Assembly: GCA_963765705.1 (NCBI GenBank)
Contig: CAVXXJ010000006.1
Coordinates: 62,001 to 126,000 of the forward strand
DNA: 64,000 bases
DNA from: Gaiellasilicea sp963765705
GTDB lineage: Bacteria > Actinomycetota > Thermoleophilia > Gaiellales > Gaiellaceae
Reading direction: 5' to 3'
Positions 41,447-50,120 of this stretch are shown piece by piece. The notes beneath the pieces were generated by a model. That model had not been told where the DNA came from. It ran no database searches and saw nothing but the letters and a program-made list of their open reading frames with translations. Positions within the stretch are counted from its first letter, which is position 1. Every line of letters begins with the position of its first letter. The translations under genes and the position numbers were made by a program.

Positions 41447-44101
41447 CTAGGGCCGGTCGATCGTGAACACCGGCGACGTCCACGTCTCGGTGTGGGCCGC
41501 GTTGTGCTTCTCAGCGAGCGGCTTCTCGACCGAGAGGACGAGCGTGTACTGCCCGTCCGGGGCCACCTTCGACGCATTTCCGTGCGCGCCGGGACGATAG
41601 GTGCCGTCCCAGGCGAGCGCGAAGAACCCGGTGCTGGTGCTGTTCCGGGCGAGGTACTCGAGATCGTGCGCGCGACCGAGCGTCTTGCCCTTCGCGTTGA
41701 CGACCTCGATCGTGAGGCTCCTCGCCTGGTGGTCGAGGTGATACAGCACGTTCGGCTGCTGCGTGGCGCCCACGAGCGTGAACGTGCCGCCGGTCACCAG
41801 GGTGAAGCTGCCAGGCGCCGTCTGCCTCCCGAGGCTCGGGAAGTTGAACGGCGTCGGAGCCAGGATCTGGATCGACTGGTAGTCGCCCTTGAACCCGGCG
41901 TACGGCACCCGCAGGACGTCGCCTCCGCCCGCGGACGGAGTGACGACGATGTAGCCGCCGTAGAGCCCCTTGTCCGGGGCCGTCGGGTCCGGCGTGATCG
42001 TCACCTCGAAGTGGCCCCACTGGCCCTTCGCGACCGTAACGGTCGGCGAGCTGAACGAGACCGCGGTGGCAGGGATGTTGAATCCCCCCGGAACGAACGT
42101 GTTCGCCCCGGTTCCGACCGCTGCCACGTGCGAGAACGTGTACGTCCTCGTACCGTCGCTCGTGTTCCTGATCTTCAGCTTCTTGGTCACCGGTCCGGTG
42201 CCCTCACCGAGCGACAGCTTGCCCGGCGACACGAGCGCACCCGCGAGGATCGACCCGTCGATGTCGAGCATGCCGGCGCCCTGCCGGTAGGTGTGGTCGA
42301 GGAAGCCCAACGGGGCGTTCAGCGACCATGCCTTCGGATCCGCCGAGTTCTGGAGGATCTCCCGGACATCGGACGCGCGTTCGCGGTTCGAGCGGTTTGC
42401 AGTGTCGCTGTCGTTCCACGACTGCAGCAGCAGCGCTGCGGCTCCCGCGACATGCGGCGACGCCATCGAGGTGCCGCTGATCGTCGCAAAGCCGCCCTGC
42501 TCGAGCGGATACGTGGAGCGGATCAGGCCGCCGGGGGCGCCGATATCCGGCTTGAGCCCCAGCTCTGCGTCGACTCCGTATGAGCTGAACGCGGAGATCA
42601 GGCCTCCGGTCGGGTTCGGGAACGTCCCCGTCGCACTCGTCCACGTCATCGTGGCCGGACCTGCGGCGATCTTGCCGTCGATCAGCACGCCTTCCGTGTC
42701 GGAGATGGCCACGACCGGAATCGTGATCGGAGTTGCTCCGGCGACGGTCGGGCTGAACCTGCCCGGCACGTTGTTGTAGATGATGACTGCGGCGGCACCG
42801 GCGTTCTGAGCGTTCAGCGCCTTGTTGAAGAAGCCGCAGGCCGGTGCCGGCAGCGGCGGCGAGCCGCGGCGGATCAGCACAGCCTTGCCCGTCAGCGAGC
42901 CGGGAGCCGGAGCGTTGGTGCAGCCGTCACCGACTGTCGCCGGCGTGCCGGTCCGAGCCAGCGGGAGTGTTCCCGAGGTCGGGGCGGGAGGCGCAGCGGC
43001 CGCGTTGCCGTAGCCGATCGACTCGCCGCCAGGCTGAACGGTGAACGTGGTCAGCGCCACGTGGCTGTTCTCATACGAGGCAACACCGATCACCTTCTCG
43101 CCGACACCGGGAGCGCCGGCGGCGTAGAGGCCGTTCGCACCGCTGTTGCCGATCGAGGCGACGACGACGACGCCCTTCTTGACGAGGCGATCCGAGGCCG
43201 CAGCGGTCGGGCTGCCGGGCCAGTTGTTGAACGCATCGCCGATGCTCATGTTGAGCACGTCCATACCGTCGGCGAGGATCCGCTCCATCGCCGCGATCAT
43301 GATGTCGTCGGTCACCGAGCCCTGGCAGCCGAAGACGCGATAGGCGCCGAACGTGACGCCCGGTGCGACACCGGTGACCGAGCCCTTGGCGCCGACGATG
43401 CCGGCGACGTGTGTGCCGTGCCCGTTGCAGTCGTCCGGATTCGGATCCGGGGTCGGGACCGGATTGAAGGCCGGCGAAGCCGGATCGGCGTTGTAGGCAT
43501 CACCGACGAAGTCCCACCCAGTGAACACGCGCTTTCCGGGGCCGAAGCCGGCGCCCAGGTCGGGGTGGTCGTAGTCGACGCCCGTGTCCATCACGGCGAC
43601 CTTGATGCCCTCGCCCGTGAGTCCGAGCTCGTTCTGGGCAACGTCCGCGCCCGTCATCGCCAGGGCGGTCGCGAGATCCGGCGACACCTGGGTGGTGACG
43701 GGAATCCCGTGCGTCTGGACCGGGTACACGGCCTTGACCGAGGCGAACTGGCGGATCTTCGCCATCGCACCCGAGCTCGCTTCGATCGAGACGCCGTTCC
43801 ACAGCGTCTTGAAGTGCATTCGCTCCTTGTACGAGGCGCCCGAAGACTTCGCCTCCTGGCGGAACGCAGCGCCGTCGGAATCGACGGCGGCGGAGCTCGA
43901 CCCGTCGGCAAGCGGCGCCGTCGGGAACTCCACAAACCAATACTTCGACGACTCGTCGGTCATCTGGCCCGTTTCGGCCGACGGAGCCTGCACGAGCGGC
44001 TGCAGATCTAGTGCAGCACTCGCTGTTGTCACACACACGAGCGTTACTCCCAAGCTGAGCAACGCAAGCAGCATGACGCCGCGCTGGCTAATTGTCTTCA
44101 T
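41447..44101 (-). CDS. secreted S8 family subtilisin-like serine protease with PA domain
   Basis: An 884-residue protein starting at ATG 44101; a longer start at 44128 lacks support. The signal peptide is GVMLLALLSLGVTLVCVTTA. The triad is Asp in AVMDTGVDYDHPDLG, His in GHGTHVAGIVG and Ser in GTSMASPHVAG. A PA-type insert (ALNAQNAGAAAVIIYNNVPG) lies between His and Ser. The C-terminal third holds Fn3/Ig-like beta domains (VTKKLKIRNTSDGTRTY) and a FlgD-like piece (ALAWDGTYRPGAHGN). It is an extracellular protease resembling lactocepin/C5a-peptidase-like subtilases. It neighbours the frameshifted paralogue. Confidence 0.92.
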   Translation of the reverse strand: MKTISQRGVMLLALLSLGVTLVCVTTASAALDLQPLVQAPSAETGQMTDESSKYWFVEFPTAPLADGSSSAAVDSDGAAFRQEAKSSGASYKERMHFKTLWNGVSIEASSGAMAKIRQFASVKAVYPVQTHGIPVTTQVSPDLATALAMTGADVAQNELGLTGEGIKVAVMDTGVDYDHPDLGAGFGPGKRVFTGWDFVGDAYNADPASPAFNPVPTPDPNPDDCNGHGTHVAGIVGAKGSVTGVAPGVTFGAYRVFGCQGSVTDDIMIAAMERILADGMDVLNMSIGDAFNNWPGSPTAAASDRLVKKGVVVVASIGNSGANGLYAAGAPGVGEKVIGVASYENSHVALTTFTVQPGGESIGYGNAAAAPPAPTSGTLPLARTGTPATVGDGCTNAPAPGSLTGKAVLIRRGSPPLPAPACGFFNKALNAQNAGAAAVIIYNNVPGRFSPTVAGATPITIPVVAISDTEGVLIDGKIAAGPATMTWTSATGTFPNPTGGLISAFSSYGVDAELGLKPDIGAPGGLIRSTYPLEQGGFATISGTSMASPHVAGAAALLLQSWNDSDTANRSNRERASDVREILQNSADPKAWSLNAPLGFLDHTYRQGAGMLDIDGSILAGALVSPGKLSLGEGTGPVTKKLKIRNTSDGTRTYTFSHVAAVGTGANTFVPGGFNIPATAVSFSSPTVTVAKGQWGHFEVTITPDPTAPDKGLYGGYIVVTPSAGGGDVLRVPYAGFKGDYQSIQILAPTPFNFPSLGRQTAPGSFTLVTGGTFTLVGATQQPNVLYHLDHQARSLTIEVVNAKGKTLGRAHDLEYLARNSTSTGFFALAWDGTYRPGAHGNASKVAPDGQYTLVLSVEKPLAEKHNAAHTETWTSPVFTIDRP

Positions 44102-44225
44102 CCTCTCCCTCTCTGAGGTTTCGGTCAAACGCGTGTGGTCCCCGCGCGCGCTGACCTCCTAGGTGCGTGGAGCTTAACGTGGTTCGAGGCCTTCTACAAT
44201 CCCTTGACCGGGGGCGAGAACGTCG

Positions 44226-44255
44226 GAAGGACGCCGGCCGGAGCCGGCGCCCTTC
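44226..44255 (-). terminator. hairpin terminator after the pyrophosphatase gene
   Basis: GAAGG-A-CGCCGGC (44226-44238), loop CGGA, GCCGGCG-C-CCTTC (44243-44255): a 13-position stem with one mismatch, 22 nt downstream of the stop at 44278. Confidence 0.65.
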
Positions 44256-44277
44256 GCCTCGTTCGCCGCGACGCGCG

Positions 44278-46338
44278 CTACGTGTGAATGCTGACGAGCA
44301 GCGGGATGATCAGGATCGCCACGATGTTCGCGATCTTGATCATCGGGTTGATCGCGGGGCCGGCGGTGTCCTTGTACGGATCCCCGACGGTGTCGCCCGT
44401 GACCGACGCGGCGTGCGACTCCGAGCCCTTGCCGCCGTAGAGGCCGTCCTCGATCAGCTTCTTCGCGTTGTCCCAGGCGCCGCCGCCCGACGTCATCGAG
44501 ATCGCGAGGAAGAGACCGGTGACGATCGTGCCGATCAGCAGTCCGCCCAGCATCTCGGGGCTGATGATCCCGACCACGATCGGAATCGCGACGGGGATCA
44601 GTGCGGGCAGCAACATCTTCTTGATCGCCGACTTGGCGACGATGTCGACGGCACGGCTGTAGTCGGGACGCTGTGTCCCTTCCATGATCCCCGGCATCTC
44701 GGCGAACTGGCGCCGCACCTCGACGACGACCTCGCCGCCGACGCGGCCGACGGCCGTCATCGCGAGCGCCGCGAACAGGAACGGCATCATCCCGCCGATG
44801 AAGAGCCCGGCGATCACGTACGGGTCCGAGAGCAGGAACGCGGTATCGATCGCGCCCCGCGATTCCTCGGCCAGGCCACGCGTGTACTCGTCGAAGAGGA
44901 CGAGCGCCGCCAGGCCGGCTGAGCCGATCGCGTAGCCCTTCGTGACCGCCTTCGTCGTGTTCCCGACCGCGTCGAGCGGATCGGTGATCGCCCGGACGGA
45001 CTCGTCGAGACCGGCCATCTCGGCGATGCCGCCGGCGTTGTCGGTCACCGGGCCGTACGCGTCGAGCGCGACGATCAGCCCGCACATCGAGAGCTGCGCC
45101 ATCACGGCGACGCCGATCCCGTAGAGGCCGTCGCGACCCCCGCCCATGATCTCGTAGGCGGCGATGATCCCCGCCGCGATCACGATCACGGGCGCCGCCG
45201 TCGCGCGCATGCCGACGGCGAGGCCTTCGATGATGTTCGTCGCGTGGCCGGTCTGCGAGGCCTTCGAGATCGACTTGACCGGGTTCCAGCGCGAGCCGGT
45301 ATAGAACTCCGTGATCGCGACCAGCAGGAAGGTGATCACGAGACCGACGAGCGCCGAGCCGTAGAGCTCACCAAAGCTGAACTTGCCTTCGTCGAACGCC
45401 ATCGTGATCGGGATGAAGCCGAGCGCCGAGAGGACAGTGGCGACGATGACGCTCTTGTAGAGCGCGTTGATGATCGAGCCGCCCTTGGCGATTCGGGCGA
45501 AGTAGACGCCGACGATCGAGGCGAGGATCGAAACGCCGCCGATGGCCAGCGGGAAGAGAGGCAGGTTCCCGAGCGGGAAGGCTGTGCCGAGCAGCATGAC
45601 GGCGACCGCGGTGACGGCATACGTCTCGAACAGGTCGGCCGCCATGCCGGCGCAGTCGCCGACGTTGTCGCCGACGTTGTCCGCGATCACGGCCGGGTTG
45701 CGAGGATCGTCCTCCGGGATGCCGGCCTCGATCTTGCCGACGAGGTCGGCGCCGACGTCGGCCGCCTTCGTGAAGATGCCGCCGCCGAGGCGCGCGAAGA
45801 CGGAGATCAGCGAGCCGCCGAAGGCGAGGCCGATCAGGGCGTCGATCGCATTCTCCTGGGTCTTGTCGAACCCGGCCGTGAGGATCCAGTAGTAGCCGGC
45901 GACGCCCAGCAGGCCGAGGCCGACGACGAGCAGGCCGGCCACGGAGCCGGCGCGGAAGGCGACGTTGAACGCAGGGCGCAGACCGGACTTGGCGGCCTCC
46001 GCGGTGCGGACATTCGAGCGGACGGCGACGTTCATGCCGATGAAGCCGGCCGCGGCCGAGAGAATCGCGCCGATCGCGAAGCCGATTGCGGTGCCCCAGC
46101 CCAGGTCCGGGTAGAACCCGATCGCGAGGAACGGCACGACTGCGACGGCCGCGATCGTCGTGTACTGGCGGCGCAGGTACGCCGCCGCGCCCTCCTGCAC
46201 GGCGCGGGAGATCTCCTGCATCCGCTCGCTCCCGGCGGGCTGCTTCAGCAGCCACCAGGTGAAGTACAGGCCGAACCCGACCGCAACGCCCGCGCAAACC
46301 AGCGCAAACGCGACAGCGTGGTCATTGAAGAATGCCAT
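44278..46338 (-). CDS. hppA: K+-independent proton-pumping membrane pyrophosphatase
   Basis: A 686-residue protein starting at ATG 46338, with GGAGG 5 nt upstream. About 16 helices. Pyrophosphate/Mg site motifs are FTKAADVGADLVGKIEAGIP and ADNVGDNVGDCAGMAADLFE. The motif GNTTKAVTKGYAIGSAG has Lys where K+-dependent enzymes have Ala, marking the K+-independent H+-pumping class. It couples PPi hydrolysis to proton export. The 3' end is followed by a terminator. Confidence 0.95.
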   Translation of the reverse strand: MAFFNDHAVAFALVCAGVAVGFGLYFTWWLLKQPAGSERMQEISRAVQEGAAAYLRRQYTTIAAVAVVPFLAIGFYPDLGWGTAIGFAIGAILSAAAGFIGMNVAVRSNVRTAEAAKSGLRPAFNVAFRAGSVAGLLVVGLGLLGVAGYYWILTAGFDKTQENAIDALIGLAFGGSLISVFARLGGGIFTKAADVGADLVGKIEAGIPEDDPRNPAVIADNVGDNVGDCAGMAADLFETYAVTAVAVMLLGTAFPLGNLPLFPLAIGGVSILASIVGVYFARIAKGGSIINALYKSVIVATVLSALGFIPITMAFDEGKFSFGELYGSALVGLVITFLLVAITEFYTGSRWNPVKSISKASQTGHATNIIEGLAVGMRATAAPVIVIAAGIIAAYEIMGGGRDGLYGIGVAVMAQLSMCGLIVALDAYGPVTDNAGGIAEMAGLDESVRAITDPLDAVGNTTKAVTKGYAIGSAGLAALVLFDEYTRGLAEESRGAIDTAFLLSDPYVIAGLFIGGMMPFLFAALAMTAVGRVGGEVVVEVRRQFAEMPGIMEGTQRPDYSRAVDIVAKSAIKKMLLPALIPVAIPIVVGIISPEMLGGLLIGTIVTGLFLAISMTSGGGAWDNAKKLIEDGLYGGKGSESHAASVTGDTVGDPYKDTAGPAINPMIKIANIVAILIIPLLVSIHT

Positions 46339-46424
46339 CAAGCCTCCGTCTCAAATTCCGCTATTCACTGATGAAACCCGGCACAAAGTGAGCGCCGAGG
46401 TGTCTCGGCGCGGGGGATTATGTA

Positions 46425-46745
46425 TCACAAGGCGTCGGGCGTGCCTGATTCAGGAGGCGGCGCGACTGCGCCGGCGTATGCGAGCTGCAGGTTCGCGGTC
46501 ACCTGCTCGAAATCGCGCAGCAGCTCCGGCGGCAGCGAGGCCGAGAGCACCGGCAGGAGCGCCCGCAGCGCCTCGATCGCGAGCCGGACCTGCTCCAGGT
46601 CGCGGTGCTCCTCCGAAAGTCGGTGATACGCGAGCGAGGACACAGTGGAGAGCGTTTGCACGAGCAGATCGGAGACCTGCAGCTGCGCGAGCGCGTCGAG
46701 CAACTCCTGCTCGACCTCCTGCGGGGGGACCGGCTCGTCAGCCAC
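46425..46745 (-). CDS. small helical protein, DUF1844-like
   Basis: A 106-residue acidic helical protein: VSDLLVQTLSTVSSLAYHRL, EEHRDLEQVRLAIEALRALL and DFEQVTANLQLAYAGAVAPP. A segment RDLEQVRLAIExxRALLP recurs in small actinobacterial proteins tagged DUF1844-like; the assignment is from memory and uncertain. It overlaps the carboxylate-amine ligase by 8 nt and is probably co-transcribed. Function unknown. Confidence 0.55.
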   Translation of the reverse strand: MADEPVPPQEVEQELLDALAQLQVSDLLVQTLSTVSSLAYHRLSEEHRDLEQVRLAIEALRALLPVLSASLPPELLRDFEQVTANLQLAYAGAVAPPPESGTPDAL

Positions 46746-47889
46746 GGACGGGCACCCCGACCTGCTCGGCGTAGATCTGCTCGAGCGTCGCGCCCTCCTC
46801 GAACCGGGCGATCTGGCGCTCGGCCGCGTTTCGCTCCGGGATCACGAGGTACGGCGCCGCGCCGATCTCGTCGGCGACCGGGCCGACCCACTCGAGCAAC
46901 CGCTCGAGCCGGGCTCGCGCCGGCAGCACGTCGCCCCGCTCGAGATCGATCAGCTCGCCCGAGAGCCCATAGCGGATCGCGCGCCAGATGTTCTCCTCGA
47001 TCAGCCGGTGCGGCTGGTCAACGAGCGGTTCGCCCTCGTCGTGGGCGCGCGCGATCCGCGCCACGAGCGCGGTGGCGATCGCCGCCAGCGCCTGCGCCTC
47101 GGCGAGGTCAGGCTGCCCGTCGCAGATCCGGATCTCCACCGTCGGAATCGCCAGGTGCGGGCGGACGCTCCACCACATCTGCGTGTGCTCCGTGACGGAG
47201 CCGGTCGCGTAGAGGAAGCGGACGTAGTCCTCGTACTCCTGCCACGACGCGAATGCGTCCGGGACGCCGCAGCGAGGGAAGAAGCGCGTGAAGATCTGCG
47301 TGCGCGCGGAGTGCAGACCCGAGTTGACGTTCTCGACGAAGGGCGAGCTGGCCGAAAGGGCGAGCAGCTCCGGGAGAAAGTTGCGTAGCCCGTTCACGGT
47401 TGCGATCGCCCGGTCGGCGCCACGGATGCCGACGTGGACGTGGAGCCCGAAGGTGTTGTTGCGCCAGACGACGTAGCGGAGCAGCTCGTCGTTGCGGCGG
47501 TAGTGGGGTGTGTCGATGATCCGCTGCTCCTGCCACGGCGCCCACGGGTGCGTGCCCGTCGCACCGAGCGCGATCCCCATCGGGTCGACGAGGGCCTGCA
47601 GCTGCGTGCGGCGTTCGGCCAGCGCGGACGGGATGTCGGCGAACGTCTCGCAACGTCCCGTCTTGATCTCGACCTCGGAGGCGATCAGCTCGCCGACGAG
47701 GTTCGGCTCGAGGACCGTGCCCTGCGCCGCGGCTTGAACGTCCTCGAACCGGTTGACGAGCCCGAGCGTTGCCGGATCCAGCAACGCGAACTCCTCCTCG
47801 ACCGCGACGGTGAAGTCGGTGCCGGACTCGAAGCCCTCGCGGGCCTCGGAGAGGAGCTCTTCGTACCCGACCCGCTGCTCGTCGCCCAT
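46738..47889 (-). CDS. ybdK: carboxylate-amine ligase, YbdK/GCS2 family
   Basis: A 383-residue protein starting at ATG 47889; an upstream TTG would add three residues. The YbdK signature VAVEEEFALLDPATLGLVN begins the core, with GELIASEVEIKTGRCETFAD, GATGTHPWAPWQEQRI, FGLHVHVGIRGADRA and TVEIRICDGQPDLAEA. The family makes gamma-glutamyl-like bonds; YbdK shows weak glutamate-cysteine ligase activity. No second glutathione or mycothiol gene is adjacent, so the physiological product is unknown. Confidence 0.9.
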   Translation of the reverse strand: MGDEQRVGYEELLSEAREGFESGTDFTVAVEEEFALLDPATLGLVNRFEDVQAAAQGTVLEPNLVGELIASEVEIKTGRCETFADIPSALAERRTQLQALVDPMGIALGATGTHPWAPWQEQRIIDTPHYRRNDELLRYVVWRNNTFGLHVHVGIRGADRAIATVNGLRNFLPELLALSASSPFVENVNSGLHSARTQIFTRFFPRCGVPDAFASWQEYEDYVRFLYATGSVTEHTQMWWSVRPHLAIPTVEIRICDGQPDLAEAQALAAIATALVARIARAHDEGEPLVDQPHRLIEENIWRAIRYGLSGELIDLERGDVLPARARLERLLEWVGPVADEIGAAPYLVIPERNAAERQIARFEEGATLEQIYAEQVGVPVRG

Positions 47890-47917
47890 TGGCCACAAGG
47901 CTAGTTGAGTAGAAGGC

Positions 47918-49174
47918 TCAGGCGAAGGGGTCGAGCAGGCGGCGGGCGACCCCGGCCCAGCTCCAGCGCGTCACCGTCGCGTTCCTGGCCGCTACGCGCA
48001 CTGCGTCCCGGTCTGCCGGCGGCAGCGCGATCAGCTCGCTCAGCTTTGCCGCGAGGTCGGCTGCGTCACCTGTGGCGAAGCTCGCGAGGTGGCTCAGATG
48101 GGCCGGGTACTCGGCCTCCAGTCCTTCGGCGACCTCCGCCAGGCCGGAATGGCGTGCGACGAGCGGCGGCGAGCCTGCTGCGGCCGCCTCGGCAGCGACC
48201 ATGCCGAACGCCTCCGGGAAGATCGAGGGGACGACGGTGGCGTCGGCGAGCGCGAGCAGATGGACGAGATGCCGGTGCTCGAGTGGCCCGGTGAAGAGCA
48301 CGTTCGGCCCGGCGAGGCTCTCGAGCTCTTCCCGGTAGTCGCCGAAGCCGACGATCACGGCGCGCGCCGCGACCTCGCGCAGCGCTTCGAGCAGGACGTG
48401 GACGCCCTTGTTGTGGAGCAGCTTCCCGAAGTAGACGACGGTCGGTCGGTCACCGGCGAGAAAGGCGGCCAGTCGCTCGGCGTTCCCCTCGTCCGGCAGC
48501 CGCTCGGCCGCGTTGCCGGGGTTGGGTGGATCGCTCCTCGCTGCCGCGACCAGGCCCGCGAGCGCCTCGTCGCGCGGGCGCGGCCTCCAGTCGTCGATGT
48601 CGACGCCGGGCGGGACCTCGTGCACCCGCTCGACGTGGCCGACCACGTCCTCGAGCACCTCGCGGATGTGCGCCGAGCCGACGAAGACGGCCTCGGCGCC
48701 GGCGAGAGCCTCACGTCCCCACTCCGCGAGCCGCTCGTTGCCGCGCATCGAATACTCGAGCTCGGAGCCGTGCGCCTTGACCGTGTAGCGGGCGCCCGTT
48801 GCAGCCCCGACAGGGCCACCGAGAAGGACGTGGTTGCAGAAGACGAGATCGGCCGGCAGCTGCTCGCGGACCGCCGCGGCATTGCGCTCGACCCAGTCGT
48901 CGAGCTCAGCCCGGGAGCAGTCCTGCACGAGCTTGACCTCGTAGCCCTCGTAGCGGTCGAGCACGAAGACGGGCAGCAGCCCGCCGACGTCGGGACGCAA
49001 CGCTTTGGCGCCGCCGAGGTCGTAGCGCTCGGGGTCCGACTCCTGGCTCAGCACGGTGACGTCGTGGCCGGCCCGCGTCCACTCGCGTGCAAGCGCCCGC
49101 GTGTAGACGTTCGAGCCGGTGCCACCGAGCAGGTAGCCGTGCCAGAGCAGCAACCTCATCGAGGGATGAGACAT
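47918..49174 (-). CDS. GT4-family glycosyltransferase
   Basis: A 418-residue GT-B enzyme. The N-terminal Rossmann domain starts RLLLWHGYLLGGTGSNVYTR. The second domain has VVYFGKLLHNKGVHVLLEAL, TGPLEHRHLVHLLALADATV and the donor-site E-x7-E in FPEAFGMVAAEAAAAG. A start at 49159 (MRLLLW) is also possible. It probably transfers a hexose from a nucleotide sugar to a lipid or polysaccharide; the acceptor is unknown. No other glycan genes adjoin it. It is divergent from the Asp-rich protein. Confidence 0.88.
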   Translation of the reverse strand: MSHPSMRLLLWHGYLLGGTGSNVYTRALAREWTRAGHDVTVLSQESDPERYDLGGAKALRPDVGGLLPVFVLDRYEGYEVKLVQDCSRAELDDWVERNAAAVREQLPADLVFCNHVLLGGPVGAATGARYTVKAHGSELEYSMRGNERLAEWGREALAGAEAVFVGSAHIREVLEDVVGHVERVHEVPPGVDIDDWRPRPRDEALAGLVAAARSDPPNPGNAAERLPDEGNAERLAAFLAGDRPTVVYFGKLLHNKGVHVLLEALREVAARAVIVGFGDYREELESLAGPNVLFTGPLEHRHLVHLLALADATVVPSIFPEAFGMVAAEAAAAGSPPLVARHSGLAEVAEGLEAEYPAHLSHLASFATGDAADLAAKLSELIALPPADRDAVRVAARNATVTRWSWAGVARRLLDPFA

Positions 49175-49203
49175 TCGCGCATCGTGCCGATAGTCGTATC
49201 TGC

Positions 49204-50094
49204 ATGCGGCTCTTCCTCCTGCTCTTGAATCTGCTCGTCGCGCTGACGCTGGCCGTCTCGGCCGGCACCGCTGCCGCCTCGCCGCTCTCCGGCGCCGCGA
49301 TCCAGGAGTGCGCCGAGGACGACCTCGAGTGCGAGGAGAGCGACGACGACGACGACGAAGGCTTCGACGAGGAGCTCGACGACGGCGAGGTCTACGAGCC
49401 CGAGGACGAGTTCTTCGACGACGGCGACGAGGACTATGAGGACTTCCTCGACTTCGACACGGACGGCGACGGCGAGGAGGACTTCGAGGACTTCGACGAT
49501 GACGGCGACGAGGTCGCGGACACTCACGACTTCGACGACGACAACGACGAGATCGCGGACACCGACGACTTCGACGACGACAACGACGGGATCGAGGACG
49601 CGGACGACCGAGACTCGGACGACGACGGTGTGGTCGACACCAAGGACACCGACGACGACGAGGACGGCGTCGCCGACGCCAAGGACTGCGACCGTGACAA
49701 CGACGGCTCTCCCGACTCGAAGGACGCCGACGACGACGGCGACGGAGTCGCGGATGCGAAGGACATCGACGACGACAACGACGGCATCGTCGACCGCCGG
49801 GACTTCGACGACGACAACGACGGCGTCGGCGACCGCTCCGACCAGGACAACGAGAACGACGGGCTGGCCGACCTACGCGATGCCGACGACGACAACGACT
49901 CGGTAGCGGACGGCAAGGACGTCGACTTCGACAACGACGGCGCCCGCGACTCGCGCGACAGCGACGACGACGGCGACGGGGTCGCCGACGCGAAGGACTC
50001 CGACGACGACAACGACGGCCTGGCCGACGCGAAGGACGCGGACGACGACAACGACGGCGTCCCGGACAAGCGCGAAGCGAAGACGCGGCGCTAG
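49204..50094 (+). CDS. secreted Asp-rich thrombospondin type-3 repeat protein
   Basis: The 296-residue protein starts at ATG 49204 with signal peptide LLLLNLLVALTLAVSAG. After a very acidic stretch (EEFDDGDEDY-like, about 45-95) come some 16 tandem 13-15-residue calcium-binding repeats of the form DxDxDGxxDxxD, for example DDDNDGIEDADDRDSDDDG. The end is basic (KREAKTRR). There is no anchor, so it is likely released. It probably binds many Ca2+ ions and stiffens on binding, as thrombospondin-3 repeats do. The biological role is unknown. Confidence 0.85.
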   Translation: MRLFLLLLNLLVALTLAVSAGTAAASPLSGAAIQECAEDDLECEESDDDDDEGFDEELDDGEVYEPEDEFFDDGDEDYEDFLDFDTDGDGEEDFEDFDDDGDEVADTHDFDDDNDEIADTDDFDDDNDGIEDADDRDSDDDGVVDTKDTDDDEDGVADAKDCDRDNDGSPDSKDADDDGDGVADAKDIDDDNDGIVDRRDFDDDNDGVGDRSDQDNENDGLADLRDADDDNDSVADGKDVDFDNDGARDSRDSDDDGDGVADAKDSDDDNDGLADAKDADDDNDGVPDKREAKTRR

Positions 50095-50120
50095 CTGAAG
50101 CACCGCGGTACCCTCGCCGG

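Noticed and set aside
49400..50060. Regular DNA repeats that could be read as a CRISPR or satellite array
   Set aside because: The repeats are codons for Asp-rich Ca-binding motifs in an open frame and have no constant repeat-spacer structure.
49524..50069. Minus-strand Ser-rich frame opposite the Asp-rich gene
   Set aside because: It is the mirror of GAC/GAT-rich codons; it has no start context and no domain.
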